A stretch of DNA of 64,000 bases from Corynebacterium sp. SCR221107 (GTDB taxonomy: Bacteria; Actinomycetota; Actinomycetes; Mycobacteriales; Mycobacteriaceae). Each line of letters opens with the position of its first letter. Positions within the stretch are counted from its first letter, which is position 1. Below are positions 8,522 through 17,741 of this stretch, piece by piece. A program made the translations under genes and the position numbers. The stretch spans positions 2,728,001-2,792,000 of the forward strand of contig NZ_CP115670.1 in NCBI RefSeq assembly GCF_027886475.1, written 5' to 3'. The notes below the pieces were generated by a model that was given only the letters and a program-made list of their open reading frames with translations, was not told where the DNA came from and made no database searches.

Positions 8522-10117
8522 CTATTTGTCAAGTGACGGTTTCAATGGGCCACCGCTTGTGTCCCCGCGGAGGCGCTTGATCACGTTTTCCGCGGAAATC
8601 AAGCACATGGGAACACCGACGCCGGGTACGGTAGTGCCTCCGGCATAGTAGAGTCCCTCGACTTTTCGGGAGGCATTGCGTCCGCGCAGGAAAGCGGACT
8701 GTTTAAGGGTATGGGCAGGCCCGATGGCGCTCGCCGACCACGAGTTATAACGTTCGGCAAAATCGGCTGGGCCGATGGTCTTTCGCACCACGATGCGTTC
8801 TTTGAGATCAGGCACGCCAATCCACGAGGCGATCTGGTCAACGGCGGCATCGGCGATCGCGGCAATCCGCGGGGACTGTTCCCGGTAGGCACTACCGAAT
8901 CCTAGGCTGGCATCGGCGGGCGCGGGGATGAGCACGAACAGATTCTCACAGCCTTCCGGGGCGACCTCGTCATCGGTGGCCGAAGGCTTGGAGATGTAGA
9001 TAGACTCCGAGACCCGCAGCGGGCGGGTGGGCTCGGTGCCCTCGTATACCGCGCGGAAGTCCGCGGACCAGTCGCGCGAAAACAGCAAGGTGTGGTGGAG
9101 CAGCTCGGGAAGCCTGCCCTTGACCCCCAGCAGCAGCAACACGGCAGACAGCCCTGGGTCGCGCTGCCCGAAATAGCGTTCGGGGTAGGTGCGCAGCCCC
9201 TTCGGGAGCAAGGCATTTTCGGTGTGGTGCAGATCAGCGGCGGAGACCACCACGTCGGCGGCGATGCTCTTTTTCACTCCGTGCGAATCCACCACCTGCA
9301 CTCCCGTGGCCTGCGCCTTTCGCTTTCCTTGCCGCTTGGTGGTGCTAATGGCTAGGACCTCGGTACCCAGCTCGAAGCGTGCCCCGGCGTTGCGGGCTTG
9401 CTTCTCGATAGCCGCGACCAGCGCGTTGAATCCGCCCTGTGGGTAGCGCACCCCCTCCACGAGGTCGGTGTGGCTCATCAGCGAGTACAAGGCGGGCGCG
9501 GACTTGGGCTGGGAGGATAAAAACACCGCCGGGTATTGCAACACCTGGCGCAGGCGCGGATCGGAAAAGGTCTTGTCAACGTCGTGCTGAAGACTGGTGG
9601 TCAGCAGAGTAAACAGCAGGGAGAGATTCGCGAGCACGTCCCTGGTGGCCATCGTTCGGGGACCAGAAAAAGTGGTGTAGAGGAAGGAATCCAATGAGAT
9701 TCGGTAGATCGTAGAGGACCGCGCCAGGTAGTCGCGCACCGCGGATCCCGCGCCTGGCTCGATGGATTCGAATAGCCGGGCCACGTTGTCGACGCCGGTG
9801 GAAATGTCGATGTAGGCCGGGTCCGTCGGGCCGGAATAGACCCGGTAGGCCGGAGTCAGGTCGGTGAGCGTGAGCTCGTCGTGCGTGGAGGTCCCGCACA
9901 ATTCGAAGAAGTGGTCGAAGGCCTCGGGCATGAGATACCAGCTTGGGCCGGTGTCGAAGCGGAAGCCGTCTACTTCAAGGTTTCCCGCGCGCCCGCCGGT
10001 TACCTCCAGCTTGTCGACCACCGTGACCGCGTAACCTTCCCGGCCGAGCAGTGCCGCGGTGGCAAGTCCCGCCACACCCGCGCCGATGACCACGGCCCGC
10101 CTGTCTTGTTGGCGCAT
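8522..10117 (-). CDS. crtI: Phytoene desaturase (CrtI family)
   Basis: 531 residues. FAD-dependent desaturase of the carotenoid pathway that introduces double bonds into phytoene. The N-terminal dinucleotide-binding motif G-A-G-V-A-G-L-A-T-A is followed by G-G-R-A-G and the CrtI-type F-D-T-G-P-S-W-Y. The C-terminus carries L-Y-Y-A-G-G-T-T-V-P-G-V-G-V-P-M, the family signature closing the FAD site. Start ATG 10117 is chosen because AGAGGT lies at normal spacing and the Rossmann motif follows at once; the longer frame adds 10 unlikely residues. crtB lies 49 bp upstream on the same strand. Whether the product is lycopene or another desaturated C40 cannot be read from sequence. Confidence 0.9.
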   Translation of the reverse strand: MRQQDRRAVVIGAGVAGLATAALLGREGYAVTVVDKLEVTGGRAGNLEVDGFRFDTGPSWYLMPEAFDHFFELCGTSTHDELTLTDLTPAYRVYSGPTDPAYIDISTGVDNVARLFESIEPGAGSAVRDYLARSSTIYRISLDSFLYTTFSGPRTMATRDVLANLSLLFTLLTTSLQHDVDKTFSDPRLRQVLQYPAVFLSSQPKSAPALYSLMSHTDLVEGVRYPQGGFNALVAAIEKQARNAGARFELGTEVLAISTTKRQGKRKAQATGVQVVDSHGVKKSIAADVVVSAADLHHTENALLPKGLRTYPERYFGQRDPGLSAVLLLLGVKGRLPELLHHTLLFSRDWSADFRAVYEGTEPTRPLRVSESIYISKPSATDDEVAPEGCENLFVLIPAPADASLGFGSAYREQSPRIAAIADAAVDQIASWIGVPDLKERIVVRKTIGPADFAERYNSWSASAIGPAHTLKQSAFLRGRNASRKVEGLYYAGGTTVPGVGVPMCLISAENVIKRLRGDTSGGPLKPSLDK

Positions 10118-10166
10118 GTTCTCACACCTCTTTTTCATTGCGTACAATTGTCATAAAAACGTGGAG

Positions 10167-11108
10167 CTAGCAGCGTGCGGCCTTAGCCAGGAGCAGGAGT
10201 TTTCGCGCGGCGGGCACGCTCACCCGGGCAGTGAGCACCTCGCGCGCGGGACGCTGGTCAATTCGGTCGGTCAGCTCGCTAAAAAGGTCGGCGGCCGCGC
10301 GCACGCCCCGGCGGGCGTCGTCGGGAAGCAGCGGGATGACCGCATTCGCTACGGCCAGATCGTTGCGGATATCGGCGATGAGTTCGGCCTTGATGGCGTC
10401 GTCAAGCACCCGGCCGGACAGGGCCGGGAAGTACGTGCGCCCCAACACGGTGGTGTCCTCGGAGATGTCGCGCAAGAAGTTGACCTTCTGGAATGCCGCT
10501 CCCAGCGCCCGCGCCCCCTCATCGAGGCTCGCGCGCGTGGCCGGGTCGAGGTCCTCCCCGGCGACAAAAATGGCAACGCACAACAGGCCGATAACCTCGG
10601 CCGAACCGTAGATGTAGTCGTCAAAGTCACGGGCGTCATAGCTGCGTTGGGTGAGATCGCCGCGCATGCTTGTGAAAAACGCCCGCACGTGGGCTTCCTC
10701 GAAGTGGCAGCGCCTGGCCGTGATGGCATAGGCATGCACGATGGGATCGGTGTGGAAGCGCCTACTCGGGGCCTCGATAATGAGGCGCTCGTAGTCATCG
10801 AGGGCTCCCGCGATTGCATCGGCCGCTCCCCCTGCGGCCTTGGCGGTGCCGTCGACGATCTCATCGGCGATGCGCACAACCGCATACAGGTTGCAGATAT
10901 CCGTGCGCACCCGCGCGCCGAGGAGCTTGGTCGACATGGCAAAGCTGGTGGAATAGGAAGTGATCACTGCCCGCGCGGCGGCGAAAGACATCGCATCAAA
11001 GCGCGCAAGGTAGTCCGTATCCTCGCAAGGGTCCGGTTCAAAGGGCTGAAGGGTTGTCTTCTTTCGCTGGCGAGGCTGACCGAAGGCATAAGGCCGAGGC
11101 AGTTTCAT
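10167..11108 (-). CDS. crtB: Phytoene synthase (CrtB, squalene/phytoene synthase family)
   Basis: 313 residues. Condenses two geranylgeranyl diphosphates to phytoene. Both Asp-rich prenyl-diphosphate/Mg2+ sites are visible: R-I-A-D-E-I-V-D and F-L-R-D-I-S-E-D, together with L-Y-A-V-V-R before the first. Start ATG 11108 has AGAAGG 5 nt upstream; the open frame extends to 11228 but the extra residues do not look like this family. It forms a crtB-crtI operon with the next gene. No crtE or cyclase gene is in the window, so this may be the second carotenoid locus, as with crtB2-crtI2 in C. glutamicum (inference). Confidence 0.9.
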   Translation of the reverse strand: MKLPRPYAFGQPRQRKKTTLQPFEPDPCEDTDYLARFDAMSFAAARAVITSYSTSFAMSTKLLGARVRTDICNLYAVVRIADEIVDGTAKAAGGAADAIAGALDDYERLIIEAPSRRFHTDPIVHAYAITARRCHFEEAHVRAFFTSMRGDLTQRSYDARDFDDYIYGSAEVIGLLCVAIFVAGEDLDPATRASLDEGARALGAAFQKVNFLRDISEDTTVLGRTYFPALSGRVLDDAIKAELIADIRNDLAVANAVIPLLPDDARRGVRAAADLFSELTDRIDQRPAREVLTARVSVPAARKLLLLAKAARC

Positions 11109-11317
11109 GAACACCTTCTTGTATCCAAGCAGCGAATCTAACTGTTCCAGCTTAGAGGTTCCCCGCCCGGGGAAGAATCCGCGAGCGCCATCGAGCGGAA
11201 TTTTCCATCCTTTTTGGGGGAGCGCCACCGCCGAAGCCCGGCGCGCTGCCAGAAAGCGTTGCCCTTGCCGCAGGCGTTGTTACCGCGCCGCACGCTTACC
11301 GACGCCCACCGGCCTCG

Positions 11318-12487
11318 TCAAGCGCTTGCGGCCGCCGCGCCCAGTCTCGAACGTAGGTAGGCGCGGATCCAATCCCGGGCTGGTTTTTCCACCCACTCGT
11401 AGCTGATCCAGGCCACCACGATGCTGAGTGCGACGGTGAGGACGGCAACGACGACAAAGTCGACGATCGAGCCGCTAAACAAATTGATTCCTGCCACGGG
11501 CAACACAAAACTGAGCACGGGCAGATGCCACAGGAAAATCGAGTAGGACCACGTGCCCACCTGCACCAGCGCCGGGGTCGACAACAGGCCATACCCTTTG
11601 CCGAAGCGGCGATGCCCAGGATCGGAATCGGGCCGTCCCAGGCCGTAGGGCACCAGCAGCACGGCCGCAAACAGGGTGCCGCCGAGAATGCGGCGCACGA
11701 ACTCCAAGGGGCTTGGGTGGACCAGTCCTAAGGGACCAAACCACTCCTGCCCCGCCACCCAGCAGATCACCGCCGCCACCGGCCACGCCACCCGACGCCA
11801 CCACGCGGGCACGGTAACGCGGCCCTCCAGCTCGGCCACGATCATCCCGACCGCAAACCACGGCAGGTAGCTTAGCGGGTAAATCTGAAAATTCACCCCG
11901 GCAAACGTCTGTCCCGCGTCATTAGTTGTGCCCGGGTCCGGCCAGGGTGTGCCCGCCCACGCAAGCCCCAGGCAACCGAGCGCGAGCATGAATGCTATCC
12001 GCCGCCGGCGCCCTTGATCACCCGCCGAACCCGCGCGATGTGCGAGACGATAAAGCACCGGCAAGGCAACATAAAAGGCAACCTCCACGCTGAGGCTCCA
12101 CAGGTGGGTCAGTCCACCCGCGAGATGATCGGGGAAGTAGATCTGGGTGAAGGTAAGCGTCGTTAAGCCTACCTGCGGCGAGGTACCGAAAGAAGCCGGA
12201 ACCAATGCCAAGGAAACCGCAACCAGCACCCAATAGGCGGGCAGAATGCGGGCGGCGCGGCGCAAATAGTAGCCCTCGCGGCGAAAATTGCGCCACAAGA
12301 GGAAGGCGGAAAGGGCAAAGAAGATCGCGACGAAGTAGTCGAAGCGGGCCACGATCGCGCCGAGCACGCTGCGCTGCGATAACCCGGTTTGAAAGCCCAC
12401 GTGGGTAATCAGCACCCCGAGTGCCGCCACCGCGCGCAAGCCCTCTAGCTGCGCAAGAAAGCGCGGCGCGGCGGTAGTGGGCACGAC
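11318..12487 (-). CDS. tmaT: Acyltransferase 3 family membrane protein, probable trehalose-mycolate acetyltransferase TmaT
   Basis: 389 residues, about ten membrane segments. The first helix has L-E-G-L-R-A-V-A-A-L-G-V-L-I-T-H, the Arg/His active-site signature of acyltransferase-3 proteins (His near residue 28). In C. glutamicum the gene at the equivalent position (NCgl2759, TmaT) acetylates trehalose monomycolate before MmpL transport; gene order here (DUF3068, membrane protein, GT4, mtrP, then mmpL3) supports the same assignment. Start GTG 12487 is preceded by GAGGA at 8 nt; a longer frame begins at 12562. The probable promoter has TAGAAT at 12638-12643, minus strand. Confidence 0.75.
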   Translation of the reverse strand, partial: VVPTTAAPRFLAQLEGLRAVAALGVLITHVGFQTGLSQRSVLGAIVARFDYFVAIFFALSAFLLWRNFRREGYYLRRAARILPAYWVLVAVSLALVPASFGTSPQVGLTTLTFTQIYFPDHLAGGLTHLWSLSVEVAFYVALPVLYRLAHRAGSAGDQGRRRRIAFMLALGCLGLAWAGTPWPDPGTTNDAGQTFAGVNFQIYPLSYLPWFAVGMIVAELEGRVTVPAWWRRVAWPVAAVICWVAGQEWFGPLGLVHPSPLEFVRRILGGTLFAAVLLVPYGLGRPDSDPGHRRFGKGYGLLSTPALVQVGTWSYSIFLWHLPVLSFVLPVAGINLFSGSIVDFVVVAVLTVALSIVVAWISYEWVEKPARDWIRAYLRSRLGAAAASA

Positions 12488-12850
12488 GTGTCCTCGCAAT
12501 CGATCATCGGGGGCTTGAGCATTGGTGCGGCGCAGCCACCCTTGCCCGCCGTGACGTCCCACGAGTGACGGTGATGTCGCGCGCGCCTGCTAGCGTGGGT
12601 AGCGACGCTACTGCAAAGGCAGGTGGCATCTGGCACGATTCTAGCCCATGCCCACCAGCCTACAGTGGAGGTGTGGTTGGGCAAGCGGTATCCGCGGGTA
12701 GCCGGCTTAACCGCACAGCCGTGGTGGAACTACGGGTCGAACAGCGCTTCTGCAGCGCTGTGACATGCTGCGATAGGTGCAGGTGGCGTGCTAAAGAAGA
12801 AAAGACATGGGCCATAAAGGACCCAGAGAGGACCCGGAGGAGGACAACCA
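12488..12850. promoter_or_regulatory. Divergent promoter region tmaT / DUF3068 gene
   Basis: 363 bp between divergent starts. For the minus strand TAGAAT (12638-12643 complement) is a good -10; a perfect palindrome GTAGCG-A-CGCTAC (12599-12611) lies just downstream of the predicted start point and could be an operator. For the plus strand TACAGT (12661-12666) is a possible -10, and GGAGGAGG directly precedes the GTG of the DUF3068 gene. Confidence 0.45.
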
Positions 12851-14065
12851 GTGCGAGGACAATCGGTCTGGATCCATCGTGCGGCGATCATCGGCGCCTT
12901 CGTCATTCTCGCGCTGTCTTCGCTGGTCCCCGTGCTCGTCTTGCAGTCCATCAAGCCGATTCCGGTGGACACCTCGCGGACGGTATCCACCGAGCCCGCG
13001 CAGACAAAGATGTATGACGCGGCAGCCCAGTGCCCCGAGGACGCAGCCCGCAACTGTTATGTGGTGGATACCTTCTCCAGCCTCAAGCGCACCCTGCACA
13101 CGAGTGCCTCCGAGAAAAAAGACGAGGTCAACCTGGAGGTTGTCGAGAAGCTGGCGCGCTTGGAGTCGCCCACACCGGACGAAGCAGCAGCTGCGGGCAC
13201 GGGGGCTGCGCCACCTGCGACCACGGAGACCGCGGAGCCGGATGAGGCGGCCTTCGACGACGCGGAGGCGCTCATCGAGGTCGAGGACTCGCTGCGGTTG
13301 ATTCGCCATTCCACCTACCCCGTCGTCGACAACGTCTCCCACCTGAGTCTGGCCGCACCCACCGCGGGACTAGACATCCAGACCGGTGATTTTGCCCGCG
13401 GTGGATTGCAGTATTTCTTCCCCTTTGAGACCGAGCGCCGCTCCTATCAATACTTCGATGTGATCGCGCAGCAGTCCGCCCCCTTGGATTATGTGGGGAT
13501 GGAGGGCGAAACGTATGTGTTTACCCAGACCATTCCGGCGGTCAGCCTTCGGGAGGCGGTGACCCGCTCCTTTACCCACCCGGCCGATCTGTCCGATGAG
13601 CCCGGCGCGCAGGCCGGGGCTTCCGGTTTGTCCGAGTCCGAGCGCTCCCGGGTAGACGCGCTGCAGGTCACAGGCGCGGCAAGCCAGTTCTATGCCCCCG
13701 GCGATAACGCGCCCACGGGCACGGTCGTCCTCGATCCCTATTACGCTGCAACCCGCACCTTGTGGGTGGAGCCGAAGTCCGGAACCATCGTCAACCAGGT
13801 CGAGGACATGTTCATTTTCCTGGCACAGAATCAGGACGAGGCCAACGCCACCGTGGCCGCTGGCGGCGATGATTACCGCACGCTGCTGCAGACCTCCCTG
13901 GCGTGGGATTCGGCCACCCGGGAAACCGCCTGGGCGCAGGCCCATCCGGTGGTCGCTGCGTTGAATAATCTCAAGCTAGCCACCTTCATCGCGCGCGTAT
14001 GCGCCGTCATTGTGATGGTCTTCGGCCTCGTGCGTTTCAACCGCGTGCGCGTGCGTAAGGCTTAA
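12851..14065 (+). CDS. DUF3068 domain-containing membrane-anchored protein
   Basis: 404 residues, GTG start with GGAGGAGGA at good spacing. One N-terminal membrane segment (about residues 10-32), a large extracytoplasmic domain and one C-terminal membrane segment (about 375-395) followed by a basic tail. The topology and the Y-F-F-P-F-E-T-E-R-R-S-Y-Q-Y-F-D core match the DUF3068 family (Rv0227c type in mycobacteria). An acidic Ala/Glu insert lies at about residues 115-145. It is followed after 7 bp by a polytopic membrane protein, as in other Corynebacteriales. Biochemical function is not established; the context points to envelope lipid assembly. Confidence 0.8.
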   Translation: MRGQSVWIHRAAIIGAFVILALSSLVPVLVLQSIKPIPVDTSRTVSTEPAQTKMYDAAAQCPEDAARNCYVVDTFSSLKRTLHTSASEKKDEVNLEVVEKLARLESPTPDEAAAAGTGAAPPATTETAEPDEAAFDDAEALIEVEDSLRLIRHSTYPVVDNVSHLSLAAPTAGLDIQTGDFARGGLQYFFPFETERRSYQYFDVIAQQSAPLDYVGMEGETYVFTQTIPAVSLREAVTRSFTHPADLSDEPGAQAGASGLSESERSRVDALQVTGAASQFYAPGDNAPTGTVVLDPYYAATRTLWVEPKSGTIVNQVEDMFIFLAQNQDEANATVAAGGDDYRTLLQTSLAWDSATRETAWAQAHPVVAALNNLKLATFIARVCAVIVMVFGLVRFNRVRVRKA

Positions 14066-14072
14066 TGTACCG

Positions 14073-15590
14073 ATGCTCAACGACGTCCCACCGCGCCACC
14101 TAGGACTTATCGCCTATGGTGCCGCGCTCGTCGTAGCACTCCTGTGGGCGCTTGTTTTTCCCGGCTGGCTGAGTCTGCGCGACATGCAGGTCATCGACCA
14201 CCCCGCCTTGAGCCTTGCCAACTTCGGATTCGGCGCCACCCCGGCGCGCAACGCCCCGCAGGACGGGGTGCTCGCCGTGGTCGGGCAGGTCGTGCCCGCA
14301 AGCTGGGTTGTGCGCGCGCTGCTTGTAGCCACGGCGGCTGCCTGTGCCTGGGGGTGCAGCCTGATCGGCACCACCACCTGGGGCAAGGCCGCCGCGATGA
14401 CCGTTGGAGTGTATAACCCCTTCGTCATCGAGCGCCTCCTCCAGGGCCAGTGGTCGCTTGCGATCGCCGCATGGCTTTTGCCCGTTATCGCCGCATCCAA
14501 AAAGCACCCGCGCCTGGGGTGGCTGGCGCTGTGGGTGGCGAGCCTGACCCCGACCGGGCTGCTGCTCGGCCTCATCACCGCGCTTGTCACCGGCACGGCA
14601 CGGCGGCGCACGCTCGCCATAGGCGTGGCCTGCTCCGTGCCGTGGTTGCTGCCGAGTGTTCTCGCACCGCCTGCCGCCCTGGGGACCAACGTGTTCGTCG
14701 CGCGCGCCGAGCATGGCGTGGGTACGCTGGGGTCCCTGCTCGGCCTGGGCGGAATCTGGAATGCGCAGGCATCGCTGCCCTCGCGTGAGGCGGGCTGGGC
14801 CCGGTTCGGCGTGGTCCTTTTTGCCTTGCTGGCTACGCAGTTCCGACGCATCCCGCGGGCACTGGTTCTTCTTGCCGCAGGCGGGCTTGCGGCCTGCCTC
14901 TTTGTGACCTTCGGCCCCACTGCCTGGCTGGTGTCCACTATCCCCGGCGCAGCCCTGTTTCGCGATAGCCACAAGCTCATCGCGCTCATGATCCCTGCGC
15001 TCGTGGCGGCCGCCGGGGCCACCGGTTGCGCCACTGGGCAGCCGTGGCGGCGTCGTCTGCTGCCGGCGGCGGTGATCGTGGCTGCGCTTGCCCAAGCCCC
15101 GGATGCTCCCGCCCAACTGGGGGCACTGAAGCCCGTGTCCTCCGCCGCTTTTGCCGATCATGGGATGGATACCCCGCGGAAGCTTTCGGGCACCGCGCTG
15201 CTTGTGGACCCGACGGTCGTCAGCATCGACTCCCGCGTCATGCTCAACCCCTGGTTGAAGGCCACCGAGTGCCTCGATTCCGGCCAGCTCATCGTCGACG
15301 GCCAGCCCACCGAGGCCCCCAACCCCGGCTACGTTGCTGCACGCAGGGCCTACGACGACCAGGACTTTGACACCTTGAGCGATATGGGCGTGGCGTGGGT
15401 GATCCACAACGGCCAGGTGCAGCCGGTTCCCAAGGAAGGCGCCACGGATTCCTCCTCCGCACCCCGCCCCTGGCAATGGTGGCTGGGGCTTTCCTTGAGC
15501 CTTGCGTGGCTTCTTCTCGGGGTCCTGCTTGTTTCCCCAGCAACCAGGACGATCGCACGCGAGGGGGATCGTTCATCCCAGCGCCCTTAG
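14073..15590 (+). CDS. Conserved polytopic membrane protein (Rv0226c-like)
   Basis: 505 residues with about ten hydrophobic segments, a short loop containing R-D-S-H-K near residue 300, and a C-terminal membrane helix (about 467-487). It is placed exactly where mycobacteria and corynebacteria carry the Rv0226c-type protein, next to the DUF3068 gene and convergent with a GT4 gene. General layout resembles GT-C glycosyltransferases, but I see no diagnostic catalytic motif, so the enzymatic role is open. It is probably translated with the DUF3068 gene, whose stop is 7 bp upstream. Confidence 0.65.
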   Translation: MLNDVPPRHLGLIAYGAALVVALLWALVFPGWLSLRDMQVIDHPALSLANFGFGATPARNAPQDGVLAVVGQVVPASWVVRALLVATAAACAWGCSLIGTTTWGKAAAMTVGVYNPFVIERLLQGQWSLAIAAWLLPVIAASKKHPRLGWLALWVASLTPTGLLLGLITALVTGTARRRTLAIGVACSVPWLLPSVLAPPAALGTNVFVARAEHGVGTLGSLLGLGGIWNAQASLPSREAGWARFGVVLFALLATQFRRIPRALVLLAAGGLAACLFVTFGPTAWLVSTIPGAALFRDSHKLIALMIPALVAAAGATGCATGQPWRRRLLPAAVIVAALAQAPDAPAQLGALKPVSSAAFADHGMDTPRKLSGTALLVDPTVVSIDSRVMLNPWLKATECLDSGQLIVDGQPTEAPNPGYVAARRAYDDQDFDTLSDMGVAWVIHNGQVQPVPKEGATDSSSAPRPWQWWLGLSLSLAWLLLGVLLVSPATRTIAREGDRSSQRP

Positions 15591-15628
15591 GGGTTGGTTG
15601 TTCCACCCTTTTCGCAGCCAGATGGGGG

Positions 15629-16762
15629 CTAGTTTTGAGGCCACATCTTCCCCGCCTGGTTTTTTCCGACGAGGCTTTCGAGCAGGTCAGCAAAGCGGGT
15701 GCCGGTATCCGCCCAGGAAAACTGTGCGGCGCGCTCGCGGGCGGCAGCGCCCATGGCACGGCGGCGGTGCTCGTCGGCAAGCAAACGCGCAACCGCAGCC
15801 AACAATCCGGCAGGGCTATCGACCACGACGCCGGTGACGCCGTCGACGATCGAATCATTGAGCCCGCCGGAGGCGCGATACCCCACCGTGGGCACCGCGT
15901 GCTGCGCGGCCTCGATAACAGCCAGGCCCCACCCTTCTTTTCGGGAAGGCATCAGGTGCAAAGAGGCCGCCGCCAGCAGGGCGTGCTTGTGGTCTTCTGC
16001 GACCTGCCCGTGGAAGATCACCCGGTCCCCGGCGCCTTTCCGGGCGGCATACTCGCGCAGCTGATCCTCCCACCAGCCGGAACCGATGATGTCCAGCACC
16101 ACCCCGTCAAGCGCACAGGCCACGTCGATGGCGTGCTCGATCTGCTTATGTGGCACCAGGCGGGAAAGGGTGACCAGGTGGGTGCGGCCGTCGTCGGCAA
16201 GCCTGGGAACGAAGGCGGGAATCGGATCCACTCCGTTGCGGATGATGGTGATGTCGCGCTCACGCACGCCCAGCGCGACGAGTTCGCGGCGACTGGGATC
16301 GGAGACGGTGACATAAGGCGCGCCCCGATAGGCGCGCGGGGACACCTTCGATTCCAGAAACCACCCGATGCGCGCCAGCACCGGCCCGGCCACCGGCCAC
16401 TGCTCCCTGTGGCAATGGTGCGTCAGCAGCACCGTCGGCCGCCTGGCAAACCAGCGGGCGAAGAAAGGGATGCCGTTTTGCGTATCCACCACCACGTCGA
16501 CCCCGGCGAGCGTGCCCAGCCCCAGCCTTCCGGCCAGCATCGCCAGCGCCGCTTTCGGGTAGACGCTGAACTTGCCGCCGCTGCGGGAATAGCGCACGCC
16601 GTCGCGCATGCTGCGGCGTGGGGCGTCGGTGTGCCCGGCGGTGCGAAAGATCACCTCGTGGCCCTGGCGGGCAAGGTGCTCGCCGACGCGCTCAAGGTAG
16701 CGTTCGCTGCCCCCACCTTGCGGGTGGGTGGAGTCGCGCCAACACAGCAGTAGAACTTTCAT
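15629..16762 (-). CDS. Glycosyltransferase family 4 (Rv0225-like)
   Basis: 377 residues, cytosolic GT-B enzyme. N-terminal half has the acceptor-domain loop G-G-G-S-E-R-Y; the C-terminal half has the nucleotide-sugar site R-N-G-V, then L-V-P-H-K-Q and the E-x7-E motif in R-K-E-G-W-G-L-A-V-I-E-A. GGAG lies 6 nt before the ATG. The donor and acceptor are unknown; the location between the tmaT/DUF3068 group and mtrP suggests a step in envelope glycolipid formation. It diverges from mtrP with only about 50 bp between starts. Confidence 0.85.
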   Translation of the reverse strand: MKVLLLCWRDSTHPQGGGSERYLERVGEHLARQGHEVIFRTAGHTDAPRRSMRDGVRYSRSGGKFSVYPKAALAMLAGRLGLGTLAGVDVVVDTQNGIPFFARWFARRPTVLLTHHCHREQWPVAGPVLARIGWFLESKVSPRAYRGAPYVTVSDPSRRELVALGVRERDITIIRNGVDPIPAFVPRLADDGRTHLVTLSRLVPHKQIEHAIDVACALDGVVLDIIGSGWWEDQLREYAARKGAGDRVIFHGQVAEDHKHALLAAASLHLMPSRKEGWGLAVIEAAQHAVPTVGYRASGGLNDSIVDGVTGVVVDSPAGLLAAVARLLADEHRRRAMGAAARERAAQFSWADTGTRFADLLESLVGKNQAGKMWPQN

Positions 16763-16812
16763 CAGGTACTCCAGCCTAACCGGGGCACGTGCAGCGGGTA
16801 AAATTCATCTCC

Positions 16813-17601
16813 GTGTCCGCCACCCGCCCTTTCGTCTTGCCCGCGACCCGCACGCTTGCCACCCTGCGTCGCTCGCTGAGCCTACTGTGGAGTTTCCGCC
16901 ACGAGCAGCCACGCCCCGACCTCTTTTACACCGGGCTGGCCCGCGACACCCGCGCGCTGATTGCCAGCCTGCTTGCCGACGCCACCGGCCGCACCCTGTC
17001 CGGCATTCGCATCCTCGACGTCGGCGGCGGCCCCGGCTATTTCGCCGAGGAATTCCGCAACCACGGCGCGAGCTATATCAGCGTCGAACCCGACGTCGGC
17101 GAGATGGCCGCGGCCGGAATCGCCCTTGCTTCCTCCATCCGCGGCGACGGGATGAACCTCCCCCTGCGCGACCGGTGCTTCGACATCGCCTATTCCTCCA
17201 ATGTCGCTGAACACATCCCTCGCCCCTGGGACATGGGCGAGGAGATGCTGCGGGTCACCAAGCCGGGCGGGCTGGTTGTCTTGAGCTACACCATCTGGTT
17301 GGGGCCCTTCGGCGGGCATGAGACCGGGCTGTGGCAGCACTACGTGGGCGGCGCCTTCGCCCGCGATCGCTACACGCGCACCCACGGGCACCCGCCGAAA
17401 AACGTCTTCGGCACCTCGCTTTTCGACGTCTCCTGCGCCGCGGGCCTTAAGTGGGCACGCTCCGTCGCGCATGAATCCCGTGCCGACATCGTTGCCCTGA
17501 TCCCGCGCTACCACCCCTGGTGGGCGTGGTGGATGGTCACCGTCCCCGGGCTGCGGGAAATCTTGGTCTCCAACTTGGTGATCGTGCTGCGCAAGAAATA
17601 G
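16813..17601 (+). CDS. mtrP: SAM-dependent methyltransferase, MtrP-like
   Basis: 262 residues, class I methyltransferase. The SAM-binding motif I is I-L-D-V-G-G-G-P-G-Y-F, followed by acidic residue E-P-D and, later, F-D-I-A-Y-S-S-N-V-A-E-H-I and the K-P-G-G post-motif. In C. glutamicum the syntenic gene NCgl2764 (MtrP) is needed for efficient transport of trehalose mycolates. GTG 16813 is chosen because TAAAAT (16799-16804) sits 8 nt upstream, suggesting a leaderless mRNA; an upstream GTG at 16789 would add 8 residues. A terminator follows the gene. Confidence 0.75.
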   Translation: MSATRPFVLPATRTLATLRRSLSLLWSFRHEQPRPDLFYTGLARDTRALIASLLADATGRTLSGIRILDVGGGPGYFAEEFRNHGASYISVEPDVGEMAAAGIALASSIRGDGMNLPLRDRCFDIAYSSNVAEHIPRPWDMGEEMLRVTKPGGLVVLSYTIWLGPFGGHETGLWQHYVGGAFARDRYTRTHGHPPKNVFGTSLFDVSCAAGLKWARSVAHESRADIVALIPRYHPWWAWWMVTVPGLREILVSNLVIVLRKK

Positions 17602-17640
17602 CCCTGTGACCTCGCTTCTTGAGCCAGGTCACGGCAAGCA

Positions 17641-17681
17641 AAAAACCGGCGATGCATGTCAGTCTGCATCGCCGGTTTTTT
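17641..17681. terminator. Bidirectional terminator between mtrP and pckG
   Basis: AAAAACCGGCGATGCA and TGCATCGCCGGTTTTTTT form a perfect stem with an 8-nt loop; A-run on the left and T-run on the right make it work in both directions for two convergent genes. Confidence 0.95.
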
Positions 17682-17741
17682 TCTGTTGAAGCGAGACCCT
17701 TAAGGTGGCGCCGCCAGTCGCGGTTGGCCGATGGGACCTAC

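Noticed and set aside
14100..15476. 458-residue minus-strand frame
   Set aside because: Antisense to the polytopic membrane protein; composition is Gly/Arg/His-rich as usual for a shadow in GC-rich DNA.
15395..16753. 452-residue plus-strand frame
   Set aside because: Antisense to the GT4 glycosyltransferase, which has clear motifs.
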